This document shows, piece by piece, positions 19,806 through 30,096 of a DNA stretch of 64,000 bases (position 1 is the stretch's first letter; each line of letters starts with the position of its first letter). The position numbers were made by a program, and so were the translations under genes. The stretch is from Pontibaca methylaminivorans (GTDB lineage: Bacteria; Pseudomonadota; Alphaproteobacteria; Rhodobacterales; Rhodobacteraceae), in NCBI RefSeq assembly GCF_900156525.1, contig NZ_FTPS01000003.1, positions 1 to 64,000 of the forward strand, read 5' to 3'. The notes under the pieces are model-generated. The model saw nothing but the letters and a program-made list of their open reading frames with translations, was not told the DNA's origin and made no database searches.

Positions 19806-21290
19806 CTAGCCGAGCACGGTCCGCAGCCCGAGGAAGATCGCTGCCGAAATCAGCGCCGCCGCCGGCACCGTGATCACCCAGGCGGCGAGGATGGTCATGA
19901 AATGCGAGCGCCGCACCAGGCGGCGCCGGGCGCGTTCCTCGCGCGCGATGGTGATCGGCTTGGGCGGGCCGTGGCCCATGTGCCGCAGGCGCCGCTCCAT
20001 CAGCCATTCCCGGAAGAAACCGACGCCGAACACGCCGCCGATTGCGATATGGGTCGAACTCACCGGCAGGCCGAGCCAGCTTGCCACGATCACCGTGAAG
20101 GCGGCCGAAAGCGCAACGCAGAAGGCGCGGATCGGGTTCAGCTTGGTGATCTCATTGCCGACCATGTTGATCAGCCGCGGCCCGAACAGGAACAGGCCAA
20201 AGGAAATGCCGAAGGCGCCGATCACCATCACCCAGTTGGGAATCAGCACCATCCCCTCGCCGTGCCCGCCCGAACCGACCGCATGCACGATCGCCGCGAG
20301 CGGTCCGACCGCATTGGCCACGTCATTGGCGCCATGGGCAAAGCTCAGCAGCGCCGCAGAAATCACCAGCGGCAGCCCGAACAGCCCCCGCAGCGCGCTT
20401 TCGCGGTTCTCGAGCCCCTGCGAGCGCCGGCGGATCAGCGGGATGGTCAGCAGCCAGATGACGATGCCAAAGCCGATCCCGACCCCTGCCGCGAGGCCCG
20501 GGCCGGTGGTCACGAGCCGCGAGAGCCCCTTCAGCAGCATGTAGGTGGCGAAGGTGCCGGCCATCACCCCGACCAGCACCGGCACCCAGACCCGCGCCGC
20601 CGCGACCTTGTCCTCGCGGTAGATGATGCGGGCATTGATGAAGGCCAGAAGCGCGGCGGCGATACCGCCCCCGAGCACCGGCGAGATCACCCAGCTTGCG
20701 GCGATGGTGCCGATCATGGCCCAGTTCACCGCCGCGATCCCGGCCGCCGCCGCCCCGGCGCCGACGACGCCCCCGACCACCGCATGGGTGGTCGAGACCG
20801 GCGCGCCGATCCATGTCGCGAGGTTCACCCAGAGCGCCGAGGAAATCAGCGCCGCCATCATCGCCCAGATGAACACGTCCTGGCTGCGCATGGCGGAGGG
20901 CGCGACGATCCCCTGCGAGATCGTCGTCACCACATCACCCCCGGCCAGCAGGGCGCCGGCGCTTTCGAACACGGCGGCGATCACCAGCGCCGCGGTCATC
21001 GACAGCGCATTCGCCCCGACCGCCGGCCCCATGTTGTTCGCGACGTCGTTCGCCCCGATGTTGAGCGCCATGTAGGCGCCGAAGCCGGCCGCCGCGACCA
21101 CGACGAAATTGACCGGCGCATGGCCGAAGAACACCGCCGCCAGCAGCGACGCAACGGCGATGAAGGCCAGGCCGATCCCGGGCGCCACCAGCGGGCGCGA
21201 GATCTGGGCGCTTGCATATTCGACGATGCTGATCCGGTTCAGATCGCTGTCGAGCGTCTTCCATCGTGTGCCTGCCGGCCTCTCCGACAT
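19806..21290 (-). CDS. pit: Inorganic phosphate transporter, PiT family
   Basis: 494 aa with about ten membrane helices. The duplicated PiT signature is plain: NIGANDVANNMGPAVGA near residue 80 and AHGANDVANAVGPLAAI near residue 315. A charged loop sits at about residue 440 (RRLRHMGHGPPKP). It imports phosphate with H+ or Na+. Stand-alone, with no PhoU-like partner beside it. The 3' end is followed by repeat copy A. Confidence 0.93.
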   Translation of the reverse strand: MSERPAGTRWKTLDSDLNRISIVEYASAQISRPLVAPGIGLAFIAVASLLAAVFFGHAPVNFVVVAAAGFGAYMALNIGANDVANNMGPAVGANALSMTAALVIAAVFESAGALLAGGDVVTTISQGIVAPSAMRSQDVFIWAMMAALISSALWVNLATWIGAPVSTTHAVVGGVVGAGAAAAGIAAVNWAMIGTIAASWVISPVLGGGIAAALLAFINARIIYREDKVAAARVWVPVLVGVMAGTFATYMLLKGLSRLVTTGPGLAAGVGIGFGIVIWLLTIPLIRRRSQGLENRESALRGLFGLPLVISAALLSFAHGANDVANAVGPLAAIVHAVGSGGHGEGMVLIPNWVMVIGAFGISFGLFLFGPRLINMVGNEITKLNPIRAFCVALSAAFTVIVASWLGLPVSSTHIAIGGVFGVGFFREWLMERRLRHMGHGPPKPITIAREERARRRLVRRSHFMTILAAWVITVPAAALISAAIFLGLRTVLG

Positions 21291-21432
21291 CTGCTTGCGC
21301 CCTCGCGTCGCGAATCTGTTGCAGCCTCGTCGAGCCGTCTAATCGCTCGGGCCGGCCAGTGCAACGCGGCAGCGGACCAGGCCCGATACCGGGGCCACTG
21401 CCCGATCCGGTGCGGGGTGCGGCCGCATGGTG

Positions 21433-21897
21433 TCAGGCCAGGCCGCGCAGGATCGCGCGCAGTTCCGGTTCGCGCACCATGGTCGCGGCCTCCCCGGGCG
21501 AGACCCATTTGCGTTTTCGCTCCGACGCTTCGGGATAGTCGTCGACCAGCGAGGTGACGCGCGCAAGATGGACATAGGTCTCGACCGGCGCGCGGCCGCC
21601 CGTATCCATGCCCTTGGTGAATTCATAGCAGCCGATCGGCTCGGGCTCGATCACCGCCTCTTTCACTCCGGCCTCTTCCCAGGCTTCGCGCAGGGCGGTT
21701 TCGGCACCATCCAGCCCGTCGATCGGCCAGCCCTTGGGCAGGATCCAGCGCCCGCTGCCCCGGCTGGTGATCAGCAGCACCTTTTTCGCCCCGCTCTCGT
21801 CCTCGCGATAGCAGAGCGCCGCCACCTGCACCCGCTTGGGGCGCTGGACCATCGGCAGGACCAGTCTGGTCCAGGCTTTTTTCAGAACTGTGCTCAT
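21433..21897 (-). CDS. Nudix hydrolase
   Basis: 154 aa. The Nudix box is complete: GWPIDGLDGAETALREAWEEAG (G-x5-E-x7-REUxEExG), about residues 57-78. The preceding SRGSGRWILPKGWP and the short length fit the diphosphoinositol-polyphosphate/ADP-ribose-type Nudix proteins common in alphaproteobacteria; the substrate cannot be told from sequence. Divergent from gnd. Confidence 0.9.
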   Translation of the reverse strand: MSTVLKKAWTRLVLPMVQRPKRVQVAALCYREDESGAKKVLLITSRGSGRWILPKGWPIDGLDGAETALREAWEEAGVKEAVIEPEPIGCYEFTKGMDTGGRAPVETYVHLARVTSLVDDYPEASERKRKWVSPGEAATMVREPELRAILRGLA

Positions 21898-22028
21898 GAT
21901 CGTGCCGCCTGTGTTTGTTTTTCTTGGTTGCCCTTATGATATGGCAAGATTTACTCCATGCCAAACATTGCGCAGCCACGGGGCCGCGTTTGCGCCGGTC
22001 ATGGAACGTGCAAGCAGGAGGCGAACAG

Positions 22029-23438
22029 ATGTCACAGGCGCAGGAACCGGCGCAGATCGGCATTTACGGCCTCGGCACCATGGGCAGTGCGCTGGCGCTG
22101 AACCTTGCGGAACAGGGTATCCGGGTCGCGATCACCAATCGTGACAGCGACTGGATCGCGCCGTTTCTCGACCGTGCCGGCGCGCTGGCCGGGCAGATGG
22201 TGCCGGCCGATACGCTCGCGGAGTTCGTCGCCGCGCTCGCGTCGCCGCGAATCGTTCTGTTCATGATTCCCTCGGGCGCGCCGATGGATGCCATGCTGGC
22301 CGAGATCGTTCCGCTGCTCGCCCCCGGGGATATCGTCATCGACGCCGGCAATGCCGATTTCAACGACACCCGCCGCCGCACCCGCGAACTGGCGCCGACG
22401 GGACTGCATTTCACCGGCATGGGCGTCTCGGGCGGCGAGGCGGGCGCGCGCCACGGGCCTTCCATCATGGTCGGGGGCAGCAAATCCGCCTGGACCGCGC
22501 TGGAGCCGATCCTGACCCGCATCGCCGCGCGCTACGAGGGCACCCCCTGCGTTGCCCGGGTGGGGCCGGACGGGGCGGGTCATTTCGTCAAGACGGTGCA
22601 TAACGGCATCGAATATGCCGACATGCAGATGATTGCCGAGATTTACGGGCTGCTGCGCGACGGCGCGGGGTGGGAGGCGCCGCGGATCGGGGCGCTTTTC
22701 GCCGATTGGGACAGGGGGCCGCTGCACGGTTTCCTGACCGAAGTGACGGCGAAAACCCTCGTGGCGCGGGATCCGGCCACCGGACGGCCGCTTGTCGACG
22801 CGATCTGCGACCGCGCCGGGCAGAAGGGCACCGGACGCTGGACCGTGATCGAGGCGCTGAAGCTCGGGCAGGCGGCGGGGGTGATCGGGGCGGCGGTGGA
22901 CGCGCGGGTCTGGTCGGCCCAGGCCGGATTGCGCCAATGCGCCGAAGAGCGGCTCTCTCCGGGTGCCGGATCGTTCGATCCGCTTCCGGCCGGGGCGCTC
23001 GAGCAGGCATTGATCGCGGGGCGCCTCGTCACGCTCGTCCAGGGGTTCGAGGAGCTTGCCGCCGCATCGGGCGAATTTTCATGGGAGCTCGACCTTGCCG
23101 GCATTGCCCGGATCTGGCGTGCGGGCTGCATCATCCGCTCCGACCTCCTGCATCCGCTGATCGGGGCCCTCGGGCAGGCGGGCCCGCTGCCGTTGGCCCA
23201 TCCCCTGCCGGCGCTGCTTGCGGCGAATGTGGCGCCGCTCAGGCGCGTGGTCGCGGGGGCCGTCGGGGCCGGGCTGCCGGTGCCGGCGCTGGCCGCGGCG
23301 CTCGGCTGGTATGACAGCATCCGCCGCGCCCGCGGCAGCGCCAACCTCATCCAGGCGCAGCGCGATTTCTTCGGCGCGCATGGGTTCGCCCGCATTGACA
23401 GCCCGGGCAGCCATCACGGCGACTGGGGCGAGCGCTGA
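22029..23438 (+). CDS. gnd: 6-phosphogluconate dehydrogenase (decarboxylating)
   Basis: 469 aa from the ATG at 22029 with GCAGGAGGCGAACAG before it. NADP binding: YGLGTMGSALALN. Substrate binding: GMGVSGGEAGARHGPSIM and the catalytic FVKTVHNGIEYADMQ. It makes ribulose-5-phosphate, the substrate of rpe in this window. Convergent with hrpB, four bases between the stop codons. Confidence 0.96.
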   Translation: MSQAQEPAQIGIYGLGTMGSALALNLAEQGIRVAITNRDSDWIAPFLDRAGALAGQMVPADTLAEFVAALASPRIVLFMIPSGAPMDAMLAEIVPLLAPGDIVIDAGNADFNDTRRRTRELAPTGLHFTGMGVSGGEAGARHGPSIMVGGSKSAWTALEPILTRIAARYEGTPCVARVGPDGAGHFVKTVHNGIEYADMQMIAEIYGLLRDGAGWEAPRIGALFADWDRGPLHGFLTEVTAKTLVARDPATGRPLVDAICDRAGQKGTGRWTVIEALKLGQAAGVIGAAVDARVWSAQAGLRQCAEERLSPGAGSFDPLPAGALEQALIAGRLVTLVQGFEELAAASGEFSWELDLAGIARIWRAGCIIRSDLLHPLIGALGQAGPLPLAHPLPALLAANVAPLRRVVAGAVGAGLPVPALAAALGWYDSIRRARGSANLIQAQRDFFGAHGFARIDSPGSHHGDWGER

Positions 23439-23442
23439 CCCG

Positions 23443-25911
23443 TCAGCGGCGTGGTTTTGCGCGGGTGGTCGGCGCGGCCTGCGCCGGATCCTCGGGCCAG
23501 GGGTGCCTGGGGTAGCGCGCGCGCATGTCCTTGCGCACATCCCGGTACGATCCGGCCCAGAATCCCGGCAGGTCGCGGGTGACCTGCACCTCCCGCCCGG
23601 CGGGCGACAGCAGCGCGATGCGCAGGGCCATCCCGGCGGCCTCGGGGTGCTGCGTGACACCGAACAGTTCCTGCAGCCGCAGCGCGATCTGCGGCCCCTC
23701 GGGGGTATAGTCGATCGGCACCCGCCGCCCGAGCGGGGTCGTGAAATGGGCCGGGGCCAGCCGGTCGAGCAGGCGTTGCTGTTCATGGTCGAGCCGCGCC
23801 CGCAGCGCCGGCAGGATGTCGAACTGTTTCCAGTCGGCGGCGCTGCGGACCCCGCCGAGAAAGGGCCGCAGCCAGATGTCGAGCGACTCCGTCAGCCCCG
23901 CCTGCGAGAAATCGGGCAGACCGGCGCCTTTTGCGCGCAGCAGCTCGACCCGTGCGGCAAGCCGTGCCGCCGCATCGCTCATCGGCAGGCCGAGGTCGCG
24001 CACGCCTTCCAGCATGGCCCCCCTGAGCGCCTCTTCGGGCGCATCGCGCCAGGGCCGCTCTCCCAGCACGAGCGCGTCGAGGCGCTCCTGCCGGCGGGCG
24101 ATCACGCGCCCCTCGCGACCCGACCATTCGCAGCGGTCAGTCCAGGCGATCCGCGGCGCGAGGATTTCGCGGATCTCGCTTTCGGTGATCGGGGCGGCGG
24201 TTCGGATGCGCGCCTCGCTCGGATCGCCGTCAAGATCGGTCGCGACGAGCCAGGGCGCTCCGGCCAGCGGATCATCGGGCGCAAGCCTTGCCCCCTTGCC
24301 GCCCGACAGCAGATAGCGCGGCGCCTCTCCGGGGCGGCGGCGGGCGATGCGGTCGGGGTAGGCCAGCGCCGCCATGGCACCGATGGAAAGCGGCCGCTCC
24401 GAGACGGGCGCGGATTTGCGCAGCCGCGCCGCTTCGGCGCGGATCCGGTCGAGCGCGGCGCCGTCCGCGTCGAACGGCTGGCGGGTGGCTCCGTGCCGTC
24501 CGTTCAGGGCCGCAAGACGCAGCGCAAGATCTGCGGGCGCGCCGCGCAGGGGATCGCGCGCGGCAAGAAGGGCAGCAAACATCGCCGCATCACGCCCCGC
24601 CGTCATCAGCATATGCGCAAGGCGCGGATGCAGCGGCATTGCCGAAAGCACGCGCCCGTGATCGGTGATGCGCGCCCCGTCCAGCGCGCCCAGTTGTGCG
24701 AGGATCCGGCGTGCGCCTGCAAGTGCTGTGTCGGGCGGCGGCGTCAGAAAGGAAAGGTCGGCCGCATCCGCGCCCCATTCCGCGAGGTCGAGCGCGAGCG
24801 GAGCAAGATCCGCCACCGCGATTTCAGGCGGCGGGAACCCGGGCAGCGCCCCTTCCTGTCCCCGCGACCAGAGCCGGTAGCAGCGCCCCTCGGCCACGCG
24901 CCCGGCGCGGCCCCGGCGCTGGGCGATTTCGGCGCGGCTCGCCGGTTCGGTCACAAGGCGCGACATGCCCGATCCGGGATCGAAGCGGGCGCGCCGCGCA
25001 AGCCCCGCATCGACGACGACGCGGATATCGGGAAGGGTCAGCGAGGTTTCGGCGATCGAGGTCGCAAGCACGATCTTGCGCCCTGTCCGTGCCGGGGCAA
25101 TGGCGGCCCGCTGCTGCGCAAAGGGCAGGGCCCCATAGAGCGGATGCAGGGAACAGCCGGCAGGGAGGCGTGGCGCGAGCAGGGCCGTCGTGCGGCGGAT
25201 TTCGCGCTCGCCCGGCAGGAAGACGAGCAGCCCGCCGCCCATGGCGCGGCTTTCGCGCTCGGCCCGGAGCACGAGGTCGGCCAGCGCATCGAGCCGGCGC
25301 GCATCGCCCGCAAGCGGCGTATCGAGCCAATGGGTGCTGACCGCAAAGCTCTGTCCCCGCGCGGTGACGAGCGGCGCCTGCATCAATTCCGCGACCGGCC
25401 CGGCGTCGAGCGTGGCCGACATGGCAAGGAGGTGCAGATCCTCGCGCAGCGCCCCGGCGACCTCGAGGCAGAGCGCAAGCCCGAGGTCGGCGTTCAGGGA
25501 CCGTTCATGGAATTCGTCGAAGATCACGCAGGCGACGCCGGGAAGGTCGGGCTGCGCCTGCAGCATGCGGGTCAGGACGCCCTCGGTCACGACCTCGATC
25601 CGTGTGTCCCGCGACACCCGCACCGCGCCGCGCATGCGATAGCCGACGCGCCCGCCCGCGATCTCGCCCAGGGTCTCGGCCATGCGCTCGGCGGCGGCGC
25701 GGGCGGCAAGGCGGCGCGGTTCAAGCATGATGATACGCTGCCCTTGGGGGATGAGCCCCGAATCGAGCAGCGCCAGGGGAACCCGGGTGGTCTTGCCGGC
25801 GCCGGGGGGCGCCTCGAGCACCGCGCGGCGCGTGCGGCGCAGGGCCGCGACCAGCCCGGGCAGGGCCGGCTCGATGGGCAGGGGGGCGGGCGGGGCGGAT
25901 GGAGCAGTCAT
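23443..25911 (-). CDS. hrpB: ATP-dependent helicase HrpB
   Basis: 822 aa from the ATG at 25911; the 333 open codons upstream lie antisense to meaB and are rejected. A DEAH-box superfamily 2 helicase. Walker A is EAPPGAGKTTRVPLALL (about residue 35), motif II is the HrpB-type DEFH in CVIFDEFHERSLN, motif III is SATLD, and motif VI is QRRGRAGRVAEG. The HrpB C-terminal domain fills the remainder. The cellular role in bacteria is poorly defined. Confidence 0.95.
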   Translation of the reverse strand: MTAPSAPPAPLPIEPALPGLVAALRRTRRAVLEAPPGAGKTTRVPLALLDSGLIPQGQRIIMLEPRRLAARAAAERMAETLGEIAGGRVGYRMRGAVRVSRDTRIEVVTEGVLTRMLQAQPDLPGVACVIFDEFHERSLNADLGLALCLEVAGALREDLHLLAMSATLDAGPVAELMQAPLVTARGQSFAVSTHWLDTPLAGDARRLDALADLVLRAERESRAMGGGLLVFLPGEREIRRTTALLAPRLPAGCSLHPLYGALPFAQQRAAIAPARTGRKIVLATSIAETSLTLPDIRVVVDAGLARRARFDPGSGMSRLVTEPASRAEIAQRRGRAGRVAEGRCYRLWSRGQEGALPGFPPPEIAVADLAPLALDLAEWGADAADLSFLTPPPDTALAGARRILAQLGALDGARITDHGRVLSAMPLHPRLAHMLMTAGRDAAMFAALLAARDPLRGAPADLALRLAALNGRHGATRQPFDADGAALDRIRAEAARLRKSAPVSERPLSIGAMAALAYPDRIARRRPGEAPRYLLSGGKGARLAPDDPLAGAPWLVATDLDGDPSEARIRTAAPITESEIREILAPRIAWTDRCEWSGREGRVIARRQERLDALVLGERPWRDAPEEALRGAMLEGVRDLGLPMSDAAARLAARVELLRAKGAGLPDFSQAGLTESLDIWLRPFLGGVRSAADWKQFDILPALRARLDHEQQRLLDRLAPAHFTTPLGRRVPIDYTPEGPQIALRLQELFGVTQHPEAAGMALRIALLSPAGREVQVTRDLPGFWAGSYRDVRKDMRARYPRHPWPEDPAQAAPTTRAKPRR

Positions 25912-26022
25912 CGTTGCCTTATCGCCAAGGCCGGCCCCCGCGTCCAGCGGCCGGTCTGGACATTGCCCATGGGCCTGCGCCAATCTGCGCCGCGCAGAGC
26001 GGGCAGGAGGATGCGGAGCGGC

Positions 26023-27033
26023 ATGGACATTTCGGACCTGGCGGAACGGATACTGAAGGGCGAGCGGCGTGCGCTGGCGCGGGCGATCACGCTGGTCGAG
26101 AGCGGGCGGCGCGATCACCGTGCCGCTGCCACCGCGCTTCTGGAGCGGCTCAACGATTCGGGGCGGCACTCGCTGCGAATCGGCCTGTCCGGCACGCCGG
26201 GGGTGGGGAAATCGACCTTTATCGAATCCTTCGGGCTCATGCTCACCGGGGAGAGGCTGCGGGTGGCTGTGCTTGCGGTCGATCCGAGCTCGGCGCGCAC
26301 CGGCGGGTCGATCCTTGGCGACAAGACGCGGATGGAGCGGCTTTCGCGCGAGCCGCTGGCCTTTATCCGCCCCTCGCCGAGCCAGAGCCACCTGGGCGGC
26401 ATCGCACGGCGCAGCCGCGAGGCGGTGGCGCTTTGCGAGGCGGCGGGGTTCGATGTGGTGCTGATCGAGACCGTGGGGGTCGGACAGTCCGAAACCGTGG
26501 TGGCGGAAATCGCCGATCTGTTCCTGTTGCTGATCGCGCCCGCGGGCGGGGACGAGTTGCAGGGGGTGAAGCGGGGGATCATGGAGATGGCCGACCTGAT
26601 CCTTGTGAACAAGGCGGATGGCGACCTGAAGGCCGCGGCCGCGCGCACGCGCAGCGATTACGCCGGTGCGCTTCGCCTGCTGCGCAAGCGGCCGCAGGAT
26701 CCCGAGGGTTTCCCGGCCGCGATCATGGTGTCGGCGCTCGAGAACAGCGGGCTTGAAAAGGCCTGGACGCGGATGCAGGAACTGGCCGAATGGCGCCGCG
26801 AGCATGGACACTGGGAGGCCCGCCGCGCCGCGCAGGCACGATACTGGTTCGCGCAGGATGTGCGCAACGCGTTGCTGGCGCGGCTCGAGGAGCCGCGCGC
26901 CCGCGAGCACATGATGATGCTGTCCGAGCAGGTGGCGCGCGGCGAGATTTCGCCCGGGGCGGGGGCGCAGACCATGCTCGAGGTGCTTGGTGACGTCCGG
27001 CCCTGCGAGGGGGGCGCTGCCCCCATCGCCTGA
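26023..27033 (+). CDS. meaB: MeaB/ArgK-type GTPase (methylmalonyl-CoA mutase chaperone)
   Basis: 336 aa from the ATG at 26023 ([10 protein letters not shown]), with GGAG four bases upstream and AGGAGG a little further. G1 is [13 protein letters not shown], the Mg/Switch region has AVDPSS and [15 protein letters not shown] is G3-like, and LVNKADGD is G4. It guards and reloads adenosylcobalamin-dependent methylmalonyl-CoA mutase; the mutase gene is not in the window. The last residues (CEGGAAPIA) and the stop codon are encoded inside an intergenic repeat copy, so the C-terminus may be a recent extension. Confidence 0.93.
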   Translation: MDISDLAERILKGERRALARAITLVESGRRDHRAAATALLERLNDSGRHSLRIGLSGTPGVGKSTFIESFGLMLTGERLRVAVLAVDPSSARTGGSILGDKTRMERLSREPLAFIRPSPSQSHLGGIARRSREAVALCEAAGFDVVLIETVGVGQSETVVAEIADLFLLLIAPAGGDELQGVKRGIMEMADLILVNKADGDLKAAAARTRSDYAGALRLLRKRPQDPEGFPAAIMVSALENSGLEKAWTRMQELAEWRREHGHWEARRAAQARYWFAQDVRNALLARLEEPRAREHMMMLSEQVARGEISPGAGAQTMLEVLGDVRPCEGGAAPIA

Positions 27034-27070
27034 CGGCGATTCCCCCGGGATATTTCCCGCCAGAAGACGG
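27009..27070 (+). repeat. Intergenic repeat, copy B (overlaps the meaB 3' end)
   Basis: GGGGGC-GCT-GCCCCC stem (27010-27024), a short TCGCCTGACGGCGA hairpin, then CCCGGGATATTTCCCGCCAGAAG. Same layout as copy A. The meaB stop TGA (27031-27033) is inside the second hairpin. Confidence 0.75.
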
Positions 27071-27100
27071 CATGGAGTGGCGGAAAGCGGGCCGGGCGAC

Positions 27101-27129
27101 TTGACGCGGGCAATGTTCGGGCGTAAGCC
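27101..27129 (+). promoter_or_regulatory. Sigma70-type promoter candidate for rpmB
   Basis: TTGACG (27101-27106), 17-base spacer, TAAGCC (27124-27129). The -35 is near consensus; the -10 is weak, as is common in this group. Predicted start about 100 bases before rpmB. Confidence 0.45.
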
Positions 27130-27235
27130 CCGGCGGAAAGTTCATGGCGCGCCGGTGCGGTCCGCGCCATTTTCGTCCGGCGGGATGGACGCGGCCGGAG
27201 CCAGCAGACCGAGATCGAAGAAGAAGGGTGATCAC

Positions 27236-27523
27236 ATGTCGCGCCGTTGCGAACTGACCGGAAAAGGGCCGATGACCGGCAACAATGTCAGCCATGCCAA
27301 CAACAAGACGAGGCGTCGTTTCCTGCCGAACCTGACCGATGTCACGTTGCAGTCGGAAACGCTCGGGCGCGGGGTCCGGCTGCGGATCAGCGCGGCGGCG
27401 CTGCGCAGCGTCGATCATCGCGGCGGGCTCGACAAGTTCCTGGCCAAGGCGCGTGACGAGGAGCTTTCGCCGAGGGCGCTCCGGGTCAAGAAGGAAATCG
27501 CCCGCGCCGCCGCCCCGGCCTGA
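27236..27523 (+). CDS. rpmB: 50S ribosomal protein L28
   Basis: 95 aa from the ATG at 27236 ([20 protein letters not shown]), preceded by GAAGAAGGGTG. L28 binds 23S rRNA near the exit side of the large subunit. The N-terminal CELTGK and [12 protein letters not shown] segments are diagnostic. Longer upstream frames are rejected. Single gene with its own promoter and terminator. Confidence 0.97.
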   Translation: MSRRCELTGKGPMTGNNVSHANNKTRRRFLPNLTDVTLQSETLGRGVRLRISAAALRSVDHRGGLDKFLAKARDEELSPRALRVKKEIARAAAPA

Positions 27524-27548
27524 GCCGGAGCACGGGCCTGGACTTCGA

Positions 27549-27573
27549 AGCCCCGCGGCGACGCGGGGCTTTT
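27549..27573 (+). terminator. Rho-independent terminator of rpmB
   Basis: AGCCCCGCG pairs with CGCGGGGCT across a short GCGA-type loop (27549-27570) and runs into TTTT. It begins 25 bases after the rpmB stop. Confidence 0.85.
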
Positions 27574-27833
27574 GTCGTTGCGGGCCTTGCTTCGAGGCGG
27601 TGCGCATCTGAAGGGGAGGCCGGTGAGCGGGCTGGGGCTGGGCACGCCGCTTGCGGACGGGGTGGGGCGCCCCTGACGCTCTCTGGAACTGCCGGTCAGG
27701 TCGCCCATTGGTGCGGCCGCGGATCGCGGGCGGCCGGGCGATCGAAGAGGATCGCGGCGGGGAGGGAATGGTCCGGCACCGCGGAGGCGGCGGCATTTCT
27801 CCGTTTCCCCTGCTCCCGCCGGCTATGTGTGGA

Positions 27834-28145
27834 TCAGGCGGGGCGGCAGACCTGTTCCGCGAGGTTCGCATAGCCGCGGTAGCGCTGCCAGAGCTCCGCG
27901 TCGCGTCGCCGGTTCGACTGGCGCAGTTTCTGTGCCTTGTCGGGCTTGTTGAAGAACCGGGCGACGCGGCGGTGGTCCGAGCGCTTCAGCGTGGTGTCGG
28001 CGAGGGATTGCAGACAACCGCAGAGCTGGGAAGTGGCCGCGGCCCGGGCCGATTGGCGGCAGGCCCGGTCGATCGGGCCGGCAAGGACGGGCTCTGCCAG
28101 GATGAGGGCACCGAAGACCAGGGTGCCGGAGAGGAATCTTTTCAT
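27834..28145 (-). CDS. Small secreted protein with a CxC motif
   Basis: 103 aa from the ATG at 28145. Residues 1-22 (MKRFLSGTLVFGALILAEPV ending in LAG) form a clear signal peptide. The mature part has Cys in RACRQ, a CGC pair in SQLCGCLQSL, and a Cys near the end (QVCRPA), and is Arg-rich. No family I can name. The CxC-then-hydrophobic pattern recurs in the secreted protein at 33978-34457. Faces lepA, 151 bp away, in the opposite direction. Confidence 0.75.
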   Translation of the reverse strand: MKRFLSGTLVFGALILAEPVLAGPIDRACRQSARAAATSQLCGCLQSLADTTLKRSDHRRVARFFNKPDKAQKLRQSNRRRDAELWQRYRGYANLAEQVCRPA

Positions 28146-28259
28146 GGTCTGCCTCGATGAAGGGTCCGATTCGAACGCTGTCGTTTTGGGCCGATCATGC
28201 CGCGAAGCGGGGCCGATGCAAACCGCTTGCTGCGCTGCTGCGCACCATGCAGGGGGCGC

Positions 28260-28288
28260 TTGACCGTTGCCGCGGTTGCGGACATATC
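28260..28288 (+). promoter_or_regulatory. Promoter candidate for lepA, implying a leaderless mRNA
   Basis: TTGACC (28260-28265), 17 bases, CATATC (28283-28288). Transcription would begin about 28295-28297, at or next to the lepA ATG (28297), and no ribosome binding site is visible before the ATG. Confidence 0.4.
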
Positions 28289-28296
28289 CCGATGTC

Positions 28297-30096
28297 ATGA
28301 CAGATCTTGCACATATCCGGAACTTTTCGATCGTGGCCCATATCGACCACGGGAAATCGACCCTTGCCGACCGGCTGATCCAGGCGACCGGGACGGTGCA
28401 GGACCGCGAGATGAAGGAGCAGATGCTCGATGCCATGGACATCGAGCGCGAGCGCGGCATCACGATCAAGGCCAACACCGTGCGGATCGACTATCGCGCC
28501 GACGATGGCGAGACCTACGTGCTGAACCTGATCGACACGCCGGGCCATGTGGACTTTGCCTATGAGGTCTCGCGCTCCATGCGCGCCGTCGAGGGCTCGC
28601 TGCTGGTGGTGGACAGCACCCAGGGGGTGGAGGCGCAGACCCTCGCCAATGTCTATCAGGCGATCGACGCGGATCACGAGATCGTGCCGGTGCTGAACAA
28701 GATCGACCTGCCGGCGAGCGATTGCGACAAGGTGGCCGGGCAGATCGAGGACGTGATCGGCATCGACGCCCATGACGCGATCCGGGTGAGCGCCAAGACC
28801 GGGGAGGGCATCCACGAGACGCTTGAGGCGATCGTTCACCGCCTGCCGGCGCCGCGGGGCGACGCGGCCGCGCCGCTTCGGGCGATGCTGGTCGATTCCT
28901 GGTATGATGCCTATCTCGGCGTCGTGGTCCTGGTGCGGATCATGGACGGCGTCCTGCGCAAGGGCGACCGGGTGCGCATGATGCAGAACGGATCGGTGCA
29001 CCAGGTGGACCGGATCGGCGTTTTCCGCCCCATGATGGCCGTGGTCGATGCGCTCGGCCCGGGCGAGATCGGGTTCCTGACCGCCAGCATCAAGCAGGTC
29101 CGCGACACCCGCGTCGGCGATACCATCACCCATGAGAAGCGCGGCTGCGACACGCCGCTGCCCGGGTTCAAGCCCAGCCAGCCTGTGGTGTTCTGCGGCC
29201 TCTTCCCGGTCGATTCGGCCGAGTTCGAGGATCTGCGCGAGGCGATCGAGAAACTGGCGCTGAACGATGCCTCGTTCAGTTCCGAGATGGAGACCAGCGC
29301 GGCGCTCGGCTTCGGGTTCCGCTGCGGATTCCTCGGGCTGCTGCATCTCGAGGTGATCCGGGACCGGATCGAGCGGGAATACGACATCGAGCTGATCACC
29401 ACGGCGCCGAGCGTCGTGTACCACGTCTTCATGAAGGACGGAGAGGTGATCGAGCTGCACAATCCCGCCGACATGCCGGATCTGACCTATGTCGATCACG
29501 TGGAAGAGCCGCGGATCCGTGCGACCATACTGGTCCCGGATGAATATCTTGGCGATGTGCTGAAGCTCTGCCAGGACCGGCGGGGGATTCAGCTCGACCT
29601 GACCTATGCCGGGCCCCGGGCGATGGTGGTCTATGACCTGCCCCTGAACGAGGTGGTCTTCGATTTCTACGACCGGCTGAAATCGGTCACCAAGGGCTAT
29701 GCGAGCTTTGATTACCAGCTGACCGAATATCGCGCCGACAACCTGGTCAAGATGTCGGTGCTGGTGAACGAAGAGCCGGTGGATGCGCTGTCCATGCTGG
29801 TGCATCGCGATCGCGCGGAAATGCGCGGCCGGGCCATGGTCGAGAAGCTGAAGGAACTGATCCCCCGCCACATGTTCAAGATCCCGATCCAGGCGGCGAT
29901 CGGCGGCAAGGTGGTGGCCCGCGAAACGCTGTCGGCGCTGCGCAAGGACGTGACCGCGAAATGTTACGGCGGCGACGTGTCGCGCAAGAAGAAGCTTCTG
30001 GAGAAGCAGAAGAAGGGCAAGAAGAAGATGCGCCAGTTCGGGCGCGTCGAAATTCCGCAGGAAGCGTTCATCTCGGCGCTGAAGATGGACGAATAG
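28297..30096 (+). CDS. lepA: Translation elongation factor 4 (LepA)
   Basis: 599 aa, family length, starting at [23 protein letters not shown] ribosome-binding GTPase that promotes back-translocation or ribosome maturation. G1 is [10 protein letters not shown]3 DTPGHVDF, G4 LNKIDLP. The C-terminal domain with [22 protein letters not shown] is typical. It has no recognisable Shine-Dalgarno; see the promoter entry. Confidence 0.97.
   Translation: MTDLAHIRNFSIVAHIDHGKSTLADRLIQATGTVQDREMKEQMLDAMDIERERGITIKANTVRIDYRADDGETYVLNLIDTPGHVDFAYEVSRSMRAVEGSLLVVDSTQGVEAQTLANVYQAIDADHEIVPVLNKIDLPASDCDKVAGQIEDVIGIDAHDAIRVSAKTGEGIHETLEAIVHRLPAPRGDAAAPLRAMLVDSWYDAYLGVVVLVRIMDGVLRKGDRVRMMQNGSVHQVDRIGVFRPMMAVVDALGPGEIGFLTASIKQVRDTRVGDTITHEKRGCDTPLPGFKPSQPVVFCGLFPVDSAEFEDLREAIEKLALNDASFSSEMETSAALGFGFRCGFLGLLHLEVIRDRIEREYDIELITTAPSVVYHVFMKDGEVIELHNPADMPDLTYVDHVEEPRIRATILVPDEYLGDVLKLCQDRRGIQLDLTYAGPRAMVVYDLPLNEVVFDFYDRLKSVTKGYASFDYQLTEYRADNLVKMSVLVNEEPVDALSMLVHRDRAEMRGRAMVEKLKELIPRHMFKIPIQAAIGGKVVARETLSALRKDVTAKCYGGDVSRKKKLLEKQKKGKKKMRQFGRVEIPQEAFISALKMDE

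Noticed and set aside
23218-26022. A long plus-strand open frame running into meaB
   Set aside because: It is antisense to hrpB; MeaB begins at 26023 with its own Shine-Dalgarno.
28195-29871. A 558-codon minus-strand open frame
   Set aside because: Antisense to lepA, no ribosome binding site, His/Asp/Gln-rich shadow composition.
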